Positions 1 through 7,700 of a stretch of DNA of 43,571 nt are shown piece after piece. Below the pieces are notes generated by a model. The model was not told where the DNA came from, did no database searches, and saw nothing but the letters and a program-made list of their open reading frames with translations. The translations under genes were made by a program, and so were the position numbers. Position 1 is the first letter of the stretch. Each line of letters begins with the position of its first letter. Source of the DNA: Actinoallomurus soli (GTDB taxonomy: Bacteria > Actinomycetota > Actinomycetes > Streptosporangiales > Streptosporangiaceae); assembly GCF_024055715.1 (NCBI RefSeq), contig NZ_JAMXMV010000039.1:1-43571 (forward strand), written 5' to 3'.

Positions 1-108
1 CAAGGCAAAACCCGCCGCGAAGCCATCCGCTGCCTCAAGCGCTATCTCGCCCGCAGGATCTTCCGGGCCCTCGAAAACGGCCCAGCACCGGCTGCGAAGG
101 CCGCTTGA
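1..108 (+). mobile_element. IS110-family transposase, C-terminal end (partial)
   Basis: An open frame enters at base 1 and stops with TGA at 106-108, giving a 35-residue tail. It contains the block GKTRREAIRCLKRYLARR, a pattern I know from the C-terminus of IS110-type (DEDD/serine) transposases, which recombine circular IS intermediates. The catalytic parts lie left of the window, so intactness cannot be judged. The family call rests on this one short block. Confidence 0.55.
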
Positions 109-154
109 CAGAACATAGAAGCGTCAAAGTCACCGAGCCCCCGAAGCGTCGCGG

Positions 155-592
155 TCACCAGTCGTGGATCGTGATCGATGTACCGGCCAGATAGGCCTTG
201 ATGCCGGCTGCCGGGTAGTCGATCGTGTTCGACGGCAGCAGGACCGGGTCACACCACAGGAGCGTGCCGCACTTGTGGGGCTCGGCGTTGTAGGGCTCTC
301 CGTCCCACCGGTCGGTCGCGAAGAACATGCCGAGGCGGGCGAGGTCGGGCCGCTGCCGGTGGTGGACGACGGTGGCCAGCCGCAGGTCTCCCGGCTCGAT
401 CCGGACACCGACCTCCTCGCGGGCTTCACGGGCGGCGCCTTCGGTGACGGGCTCTCCTTCGTCGAGATGGCCGCTGTGCAGGTGGAACATGCCGTCGCAG
501 TATCCGGTGCCCTGGCGTTCCAGGAGAAGGATCTCGGTGCCGCGTTCGAGGATGACGTGCACGTCGATGATGGACCGGTACCGATCCGGCAT
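155..592 (-). CDS. NUDIX hydrolase
   Basis: A 145-residue single-domain NUDIX protein, expected to hydrolyse a nucleoside diphosphate linked to another moiety (NTP, ADP-ribose or similar) using Mg2+ in the cytosol. The Nudix box is complete at residues 41-63: G41, E47 and then REAREEVGV match GX5EX7REUXEEXGU. The length is normal for the family and there is no signal peptide. The ATG at 590-592 follows a strong GGGGAGGA site. It is the last gene of a leftward run of three: its start lies only 15 bases after the stop of the preceding small gene, and the two upstream genes overlap by 4 bases, so one transcript is likely. A 2H phosphoesterase in the divergent unit hints at a shared nucleotide or RNA-end substrate, which is inference. 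The substrate cannot be read from the sequence. Confidence 0.93.
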   Translation of the reverse strand: MPDRYRSIIDVHVILERGTEILLLERQGTGYCDGMFHLHSGHLDEGEPVTEGAAREAREEVGVRIEPGDLRLATVVHHRQRPDLARLGMFFATDRWDGEPYNAEPHKCGTLLWCDPVLLPSNTIDYPAAGIKAYLAGTSITIHDW

Positions 593-607
593 GCGTCCTC
601 CCCCTGG

Positions 608-877
608 TCAGCGGTGCCTGCGTGACCGTAGCGCCTGCAACGTGTCGCGTAACGCGATAGCGGTGGGCGCGACCTCGATCTGCCGCCGACCCCGCACCGC
701 TATCCAGGCGGATCTCCACGGATCGAACAGGATCCCCCAGCGAGGGAACTCGGCCCGTAGCCGCGCCAGCCACATCCCCGCCTCGGGAGCGTACGGCAGG
801 GTGGGCGGTGAGATCTGATCGACGCGCGTATCGGATCCTTGGCCAGGGTAAGACCGCCCGGCGCAGAGGTCCGTCAT
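608..877 (-). CDS. small hypothetical protein upstream of NUDIX gene
   Basis: An 89-residue protein I do not recognise. It has a Tyr/Pro/Trp-rich middle (around FPRWGILFDPWRSAWIAVRG) and an Arg-rich C-terminus, with no signal peptide or membrane segment. Its ATG (875-877) overlaps the TGA of the upstream gene as ATGA, a classic translational-coupling arrangement, and its stop is 15 bases before the NUDIX start. This tight packing is the main reason to accept the start and the gene. The central aromatic block resembles a small beta-rich fold, but no function is assigned. Confidence 0.72.
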   Translation of the reverse strand: MTDLCAGRSYPGQGSDTRVDQISPPTLPYAPEAGMWLARLRAEFPRWGILFDPWRSAWIAVRGRRQIEVAPTAIALRDTLQALRSRRHR

Positions 878-1254
878 GGCCGGCCTTCGTCGTGGTCGTC
901 GACCCGCAGCACCTTGGTGATCAGGACGGCGGCGCGGTCGATCTCCTCGGCCGGGCACATGTACTCGGTCTCCAGCGGTGCGTCGCGGGTGGGGCCCGTC
1001 CAGCACCAGTACCAATGCAGGGATCCGCCGTCCGGAGCGATGGCGACGTACTGCGACAGGCCGGGATTCATGGCCTGTCCACGCGGGTCGTCGGTTGCCG
1101 ACGCCGCAGGGTTCCAGGCCACCAGCGCGCTGGTCCCTACCCGCACCGCCAGGCTCTGTTTCCGTAGAGTCTCCGCGAGTTCGTCGAGCCGTGCCCGGAT
1201 CGTCCGTTCGATCCGGGCCACTCCTGCCTGTGGGTCTGTCGTCGAATCGGTCAC
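874..1254 (-). CDS. hypothetical protein, first gene of the NUDIX operon
   Basis: A 126-residue protein starting at GTG 1252-1254, preceded by GAAAGGGGG at good spacing. I chose this start over longer upstream options because of that site and because the unit is divergent from the XRE gene. An N-terminal amphipathic helix (residues ~8-35, ERTIRARLDELAETLRKQ) leads into a region with the aromatic block HWYWCWTGP (~80-90) and a C-terminal acidic helix. No catalytic motif is visible. I recall similar proteins encoded beside XRE regulators in actinomycetes, but no function is known to me. It overlaps the next gene by 4 bases. Confidence 0.72.
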   Translation of the reverse strand: MTDSTTDPQAGVARIERTIRARLDELAETLRKQSLAVRVGTSALVAWNPAASATDDPRGQAMNPGLSQYVAIAPDGGSLHWYWCWTGPTRDAPLETEYMCPAEEIDRAAVLITKVLRVDDHDEGRP

Positions 1255-1351
1255 CGTCGCGGCCCCCTTTCCCCATTCGTGTAGCCGTTCGGTGACTTTC
1301 AGTGAAACCGATGCGTCGGTGAGAGCGGCAGGGGACAATGCGGGAACAAGA

Positions 1352-1374
1352 CAGAACACGCCTCCGGTGTTCTG
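1352..1374. promoter_or_regulatory. inverted repeat, candidate operator between divergent units
   Basis: CAGAACAC (1352-1359) and GTGTTCTG (1367-1374) form perfect 8-bp arms with a 7-base spacer, giving a two-turn dyad typical of a dimeric helix-turn-helix regulator site. It lies 25 bases before the XRE start and about 100 bases from the leftward operon start, so one bound dimer could control both. The binding protein is inferred to be the adjacent XRE regulator. The dyad itself is directly visible. Confidence 0.6.
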
Positions 1375-1398
1375 GGGCGTCAGCGGAGGTGCTGGAGG

Positions 1399-2644
1399 AT
1401 GTCGACAGACACGCGCCGGCTGCACGCCGAGCGCGTTCGCGCCGAACGCAAGGCTCGCGGCTGGGACAAACCGGAAATGGCACGCCGGCTCGCGCGGGCC
1501 GCCGGTGAGACCCGTGGCTCGCTCCCCGACCACGAGTGCCTCCTCACCTGCGTGGACGCAACCGGAGCGCGGCGCCGTCGGCATCTCCGAGCGCTACCGA
1601 CTGCTCTACTGCCGCGCGTTCGCCATGGCGGAAGAGGACCTCTTTCCCTCGCCTACTCCTGTTGCCGGACAGGAGCCTGAAACGAGCGACGAACTCGACG
1701 CACTGGAATTCATCCGCCGGGTCGAAGCATCCGACGTTGGGCCGTCCACCGTTGAGGGCGTTCAACTCGGCATCCACCGGCTGTGCCGTCAGTACACGTC
1801 ACAGAAGCCGACGGAACTGCTGCCTCAAATCCGCACCTATCGGCATTACCTGACCAGGTTGATCGACGGGCGCGCCACGCTGACGCAGCGTCGAGACCTG
1901 ATCGCCGTCGGTGGTCTGCTGGCGCTCCTCACCGCTTGTGTTCACGAAGACCTCGGTCAGCGGCGTGCGTCCGAACTGAGCAGCGAAACGGCGCGCCGGG
2001 CGGGTGAGCACGCGGGTCATCGTGATCTCATCGCTTGGAGCTTCGAGATCAAGGCGTGGCAGGCACTTCTCGACGGCCGCTATCCCGACGCGTTGGAGCA
2101 TTGCCAAGCCGGCCTGATGAACGCCGATGCGGTCTCCTCCGCAGCGGCCCAACTCATCGCCCAGACGGCCCGAGCTTCGGCCCGCCTGGGGGACAAGGAC
2201 CGAACTCTCGCGGCATTAGAGCACGCTGAGGCGATGGCGGACAGGCTTCGGCCGGAGTGGCCTGATCACCACTTCGTCTTCGACCCGAGCAAGCTCACTT
2301 CCTACACGGCTACGACGTTGGCCTGGCTCGGTGACGGCTCCGATGAGGCCGAGCGGTGCGCCCGCCGCGTTATTCGCGAGGAGGGGCGCCTCGGCCGCCC
2401 GCGACGTGTGGCGACCGCCCGTGTGGACCTCGCGATGATCCTGCTCGCACGTCATGAGGCGGAAGAGGCGGCACACCTCGGCCGGTTGGCCGTCAAGTCG
2501 GGTCGCCTGGTGCCCTCCAACGTGTGGCGTGTGGCCGAACTCGACCGGTCGCTGCGGGCCGAGCGGAGCAACGCTCCTGAGATCGCGGCCTTCCACGAGC
2601 AGTTCGAAGCGGTACGGCAAGCGATGCGATCCGAGCCGGCGTGA
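1399..2644 (+). pseudogene. XRE-type helix-turn-helix regulator with TPR-like C-terminus, frameshifted
   Basis: The ATG at 1399 has GGAGG at 1385-1389. The first ~54 codons read MSTDTRRLHAERVRAER...LPDHECLLTC in one frame, matching the start of actinomycete regulators whose N-terminal HTH is followed by a conserved ERGAVGISERYRLLY block. That block continues one base later in another frame (from about 1560), and this second frame runs uninterrupted to the stop at 2642-2644. The C-terminal ~350 residues are helical and Ala/Leu-rich, with repeated LDGRYPDALEHC and RLGDKDRTLAALEHAE segments that look like TPRs. A single-base indel between about 1550 and 1575 explains the split. A sequencing error would restore an intact regulator of ~415 residues. 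The stop is 13 bases before the 2H phosphoesterase start, so they are probably co-transcribed. Confidence 0.75.
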
Positions 2645-2657
2645 GAGGAAGACCTCC

Positions 2658-3293
2658 ATGAGTCCTCTGCCGAACAGGATGATGACGGATCATTGGTGGT
2701 GGCGCCCCGGTGTACGCCCAGGGCGTCGGCTTTATGTGTGGCACATCTTGTTCAGCGATCGGCCGGACGTCGGGAGGCTCGTTGCAGAGTGCCGAGACCG
2801 TCTCGCCGGCCTTCCGGGGCTGGATCCCGTGCCGGCCCCTTGGCTCCACATGACGACGCAGATCGTCGGCTTCGTGGATGAGATCAGCGACTCAGAGGTG
2901 CAGGCCATGATCACTGCCGTATCCGAACGCTTGCGATCGGTAGAACCGGCGGAGGTCAGCCTGGGGCGTCCGTTGTTCCACAGCGAGGCGGTGGTTCTCA
3001 GCGTCGTTCCAAGAGATGGACTGGACGCGGTGCGGGCAGAAGTCAGGCAGGCTGTGGCCACGACCGTACGTACCAATCGGCTCGCTGACGACCCGGACTG
3101 GGTGCCACATCTCTCCGTCGCCTACAGCAACGCGGAGGCTCCAGCGGAACCGGTGATCGGGGCGATGCAGCCTCCGCCGATCCCGATCGACATCCGGATC
3201 GACGCGATCGACCTGGTCAGTCAGGAGCGGGTGGGCCACTCTTACGTCTGGGATCGCATCGCGACCGTTCATCTCGGGCTGTCCGGTAGATAA
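2658..3293 (+). CDS. 2H phosphoesterase (2'-5' RNA ligase family protein)
   Basis: A 211-residue protein with the two H-x-[ST] signatures that define the 2H superfamily: H64-M-T66 and H151-L-S153, roughly 85 residues apart as expected for the two pseudo-symmetric lobes. Members act on 2',3'- or 1'',2''-cyclic phosphates or 2'-5' linkages in RNA and nucleotide metabolism, and are cytosolic. The ATG at 2658 follows GAGAGGAAG. An in-frame ATG a few codons later is an alternative. It sits immediately downstream of the regulator, and a NUDIX hydrolase is in the divergent unit. Coupled NUDIX and 2H activities are known in ADP-ribose cyclic phosphate turnover, so a shared nucleotide pathway is plausible but is inference. 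Confidence 0.88.
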   Translation: MSPLPNRMMTDHWWWRPGVRPGRRLYVWHILFSDRPDVGRLVAECRDRLAGLPGLDPVPAPWLHMTTQIVGFVDEISDSEVQAMITAVSERLRSVEPAEVSLGRPLFHSEAVVLSVVPRDGLDAVRAEVRQAVATTVRTNRLADDPDWVPHLSVAYSNAEAPAEPVIGAMQPPPIPIDIRIDAIDLVSQERVGHSYVWDRIATVHLGLSGR

Positions 3294-3351
3294 CCTCACG
3301 GCACGCCGGCGCAACCGGGGCCGGGGGCCTACCGGCGGATCACTTCACGGA

Positions 3352-4179
3352 TCAGGGGCAGGCCTGGCGCTTGGCGGTGAGGTCGAGGGTCTTCTTGATC
3401 GAGCTGAGGCGCAGGCGCTTGGACTCGGGGCAGAACCTGCTGAGCGGCAGGTTGTACTCGGCGTGGAAGACGGGCTTGCCCGCCGCGATGAACGGCTTGA
3501 GGGTGGAGCACTCCTTGTACTCCGCGCACTGCTCGTTCACCGCGAAGTCGAAGTCCTTGACCAGGGAGGGGATCTGGTCGAGGTCGTTCTTCAGCCCGAC
3601 CGCGAGGCCCTTCTGGTGGGCGACGCGCGCCAGCATGCGGTTGAACGCCAGTTGCTGCTTCGCGGTGAGCGGGAAACCCGAGTCGGCCTGGTAGGCGTCG
3701 ACGTTGTCCGGCTCGACGCCGTCGAAGCCCTTCGCCTTGCACTGGTCCAGGCGCTTGGCCCAGATCTTCTGCAGCACGTCGAGCCTACGGATGTCGAGCC
3801 AGCGCTCCTTCGGCCAGCCGTCGAGCTTCTTGCCGATGACGGACTTGGGGAAGGACGTGTAGTCCGGCCGCCCCTGCTCCACCGAGCCGGCGCTGACGTA
3901 GCAGATGACCTTGCGCCCCTTGCCGTGCAGCGCGGTCACCGTCGACTTCGGCGTCTCGAACATGTCGATGTCGTAAACGCTCGCCTGGACCGACGTGTCG
4001 ATCTTCCCGCTGAGCTGCCACTGCCAGCTGACGCCGGCCTTCGGCCGCCACCAGGAGGCCGCCTGCGCCGTGGCCGGCGTCGTCTGGTGGGCGGACACGT
4101 CGCGGGCGCCGCCGCCGGTGCCGCCACAGCCCGCGAGGGTGACGAGTGAGAGCGCGAGGACCGCGTACCGCAGAGCCAT
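3352..4179 (-). CDS. secreted lipoprotein, endo-alpha-1,4-polygalactosaminidase-like (GH114)
   Basis: A 275-residue protein with a lipoprotein signal: hydrophobic residues ~5-15 followed by lipobox LAGC with Cys18, then a Gly/Thr linker. The mature part matches the GH114/TM1410 TIM-barrel family: WQWQLSG at the start of the barrel, YDIDMFET, VICYVSAGSVEQ, WLDIRR and GFDGVEPDNVD, the last carrying the conserved acidic residues. The C-terminal half contains the expected NEQC...Y segment and paired cysteines. Such enzymes cleave galactosaminogalactan-type polymers, although many bacterial members are uncharacterised. It would be anchored outside the membrane. It stands alone, with no clear operon partner. 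The start at 4177-4179 has only a weak ribosome-binding site but fits the signal peptide well. Confidence 0.88.
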   Translation of the reverse strand: MALRYAVLALSLVTLAGCGGTGGGARDVSAHQTTPATAQAASWWRPKAGVSWQWQLSGKIDTSVQASVYDIDMFETPKSTVTALHGKGRKVICYVSAGSVEQGRPDYTSFPKSVIGKKLDGWPKERWLDIRRLDVLQKIWAKRLDQCKAKGFDGVEPDNVDAYQADSGFPLTAKQQLAFNRMLARVAHQKGLAVGLKNDLDQIPSLVKDFDFAVNEQCAEYKECSTLKPFIAAGKPVFHAEYNLPLSRFCPESKRLRLSSIKKTLDLTAKRQACP

Positions 4180-4700
4180 AGGTGATCAAGGTACCCGGGG
4201 GACGACGGTACGTCCGGCTTTTCGGGACACAGAGTGATGAGCCCGAATCGTGACCTCGGTCGCGGATGTGAAGCGGTCATCGTGGAAATCAAGCCTGCCG
4301 GGGAGGCGCGGCATGACGGACGAGCGGATCGTCGGTGGCAGCGGCGACGTCGGCACCGGCTGCTGGCGGGCATCGGTGAGCGCTGGTGGGTGGTCTTGAA
4401 AGTGCTGGCTGGTGGCCAGGGTTTGTGCTGGTGGGCGGTCAGTGGACTGCTGTGTGGTGGACAGGTCGAGTGCTGGTCTGGCGGAATGTGAATGTGCTGT
4501 TCCGGTAGCTGGTCCGGGCCCGGTCTGGAGTGCTGATCATGGCGGGGTGAGTGCTGCAGGGGACGACCGGGGTTGAGGCCCGGCGGGCGGCCGTCGACAC
4601 TGAGCGTTGCGTTTTGGACGGCTGTGCGGGGTCGAGACTGCGGAAACTCCACAGACGGCGCTTGGTGGTCCGCTCGTCATGCTCACGGCGACCGGGAGGA
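4180..4700. other. gene-free region with GT-rich low-complexity stretch
   Basis: No convincing gene on either strand. Bases ~4370-4560 are strongly G/T-skewed on the + strand, with many repeats of short words such as GCTGGTGG, GTGCTGG and GTGGACAGG. Any reading frame here has unnatural composition. The region separates the GH114 start from the end of the large protein, and holds no small ORF I would accept as an immunity gene for it. Confidence 0.5.
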
Positions 4701-7700
4701 CTATCGAGGCTTCGGCCCTGAGGTGATGACAGCGACGCTGACGCAGCGTTGCTGGTGTAGGGGGATCACCTCGCCATTGGGTCTGCGGGCACTGTAGGTG
4801 GCGGTAACCCAGGAGATGCCACTGCCGGGATCGAGGTCGATATGCGCGGCCGGGGCGCGGTTGGTGGTATCGGTGCGAGCCGGGGTGGTGGCCGGGGTGC
4901 GGGTGGCGGTTGGATCGCTGGGCCACGAAGCCAAAGTATCCCGCAGAACCCGTAGTTGGGGGTCACGGTCGTAGGCGGTCGACAAGGTGACCGGATCGAC
5001 CGTCCCACCACCCGTTTGCTTGCGGAGATCAGCAGCGATCTGAGCCTGGCGATCCGATATCGACGCGCGAAGCCCAGCCGTCATCCCATCGCTCACATCG
5101 GCCCTGAAGACACCGGTGTAGCCGCCGTGTCCGAAAGAGGAACCCCCTCCGGCATAGCCGGAGCCGCGGTAGGGATCCGACGCGCGATTCCACGCCTCCG
5201 CCGCGTCGGGCTCAGTGAACCCCCGGGCCATAACATCAGCAAGGTAATCGTGATAAAGGACAACACCCGACTGAACCGCCGAGTCGGCAATCTCCTGAAG
5301 CTCCCACATCGGCCCCGTGGGCTGGCTGAAGTCGCCGAAGGCCGGGACAGTGGCGGGGCCGGGGCGAGAAGAGAGGACGGGGTAGGCGGGGCCCAGGGCC
5401 GGGTTGTCGTAGACGGGGTTGTCGTAGACGGGGTTGTCGTAGGCAGCTCGCGTGCTCCTCGAAGACTCGGCGGGGACGTATTCGGGGAGATACACACGAT
5501 CCCCGTGCCGTGCCAGCCCGTGGGCGTTCAACTGTTCCCGATCGTTGACCGCCGCCTTGGCCTCCTCGCTGGCACCCCGCCCGTCGCGAGACTTGCCCCA
5601 CTTCTGCGCGGCCGTGCTGACCGCGAGGCCTTCCCCGGCCGTGGCTCCCACTGCTTGGTAAACCCGGGCCCACCGCTCCCCATCATCGCGTGCCCGCGGT
5701 GCCCGCGGTGCCCGCGGCAGGGGCTCGAGACCGTCGGGGACGTATTCGGGGAGATACACACGATCCCCGTGCCGTGCCAGCCCGTGGGCGGTCAACTGGT
5801 TCCGATCGTTGACCGCCGCCTTGGCCTCCTCGCTGGCACCCCTCCCGCCGCGAGACCTGCCCCACGTCCTCTCGGCCGTGCTGACCGCGAGGCCTTCCCC
5901 GGCCGTGGCTTCCACTGCTCGGTAAAGCCGGGTCCACCGCTCCTCATCGTCGCGTGCCCGCGGTGCCGGCTGTGCCCGCGGTGCCCGCGGAATGGGCTCG
6001 GGACCGGCGGGGACGTGTTCGGTGAGATACACACGATTCCCGTGCCGTGCCAGCCCGTGGGCGTACAACTGTTCCCGATCGTTGACCGCCGCCTTGGCCG
6101 CCTCGCTGACACCCACGCCGTAAGACTGGCCCCACTTCTCCGCGGCCTTGCTGACCGTGAGGCCTACCCCGGCCGTGGCTGCCACTGCTTGGTAAACCCG
6201 GGCCCACCGCTCCTCATCGTCGCGTGCCTGCGGTGCCCGCGGTGCCGGCGGCGTGGGCTCGGGACCGGCGGGGACGTATCCGGTGAGATACACACGATTC
6301 CCGTGCCGTGCCAGCCCGTGGGCGTACAACTGGTTCTGATCGTTGACCGCCGCCTTGGCCGCCTCGCTGGCACCCCCGTCGTGAGACTGGCCCCACGTCC
6401 TCTCGGCCTTGCTGACCGTGAGGCCTACCCTGGCCGTGGCTGCCACTGCTTGGTAAAGCCGGTCCCACCGCTCCTCATCGTCGGGCGCCGGCCGGGGCAT
6501 GCCGATGCCGCTGCGGAAGGTGGGGTCGGTCACGGCCTGGGCGGCCGATCCCGACTCCGGCCCAGCCGGCGGGAGCAGGTCGATGTCCTGGCCGTTGGGG
6601 GCCCTGAAATGGGCATGGGCATCGATCAACGGCAAACCCTCCCGGCTGCCTACCTTCCCCTCACCCAGCCAATCCGATTCATCCGATGCACCGGTGAGGT
6701 AGGCGAGTACCTGTTCTTCGGTGCCGACGATGCTGGTGTAGCCACCGTTAGCGGCGTTCTGGTCAGGATCGATCAGTCTCAAAAGCCGACCACCAAGGTG
6801 TGCGATCCAGATCCCATGCCCCAGCCGCCGGAAGTTCCCCAGCGCCACATACACCGACGTGCCGGGATCAGCCCCGGCCAAAACCCCGGTCACCTGATCC
6901 CACGCGGTGAAACGCGGCCCGCGCAGGGCCGCTACCGGATCCGGCAGCGCCGCGGACAACCGCCGCGCCAACCCGGTCAAAAACAACCAGCAGTACCGGC
7001 TCCTCCACTCGCCCGTGGCCACCACCGGACCCTCAGGCCGGCCCTGATCAGCCTGCCTGGCCCAGACCGCGGCCGCAGCAACGGCACCATCGATCCGCCC
7101 CTCCAACCCCCCATCGGCACCGGCACCGGTACCGGTGCTGGCGGCGGTTGGACCGCTGGACCACGAAGCCAAAGCATCCCGCAGAACCCGCAGCTGAGGG
7201 TCACGGTCGCAGGCGGCCTGCAACACGGCCGGATCGACCTCCCCACCACCTGTTTGCTTGCGGAGATCAGCAGCGATCTGAGCCTGGCGATCCGATATCG
7301 ACGCGCAAAGCCCGGTAACCATCGCGTCACCGGTAAGGGCCATGTAAACGTCTGCCCCGGTGCCGGGGGCCCGCTGCGGCTGCGCCCCCGCCGGCCGGTA
7401 GACGAACCACCGAAGCCCGTCCCGGTTTTCTATTGCGTAGTCGGGGCCGAGCTGGGCGAGGAGCTCGTCATCTCCCACCCCGTCGAAACTGGGGAAGTAG
7501 AGGGCATCGATCTCGATCCGGACATGGCCACGCTCATACATCTGGAGGCGGTGCCGCAGGCTTTGCAGGTCCCATTCGACCGGGCGCTGCGGCTGCGACG
7601 GCTGGTTTTCCCCTCCTACGAGCGCGACCTCATCGATTGGGAGGGGTTCCCAGTGGGTGCCGTTACGCCATAGGCCGATGGGGGTGCCGTTGGGGTCCCC

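Noticed and set aside
839-1560. The long upstream extension of the XRE regulator frame (from ~839)
   Set aside because: It runs antisense through the small leftward genes with unnatural composition. The real N-terminus (MSTDTRRLHAERVRAER) is in another frame from 1399.
4956-7673. A 905-codon open frame on the + strand opposite the large protein
   Set aside because: Its Arg/Gly/Pro-rich translation mirrors the codon bias of the minus-strand gene, repeats where that gene repeats, and shows no recognisable domain. It is an antisense shadow.
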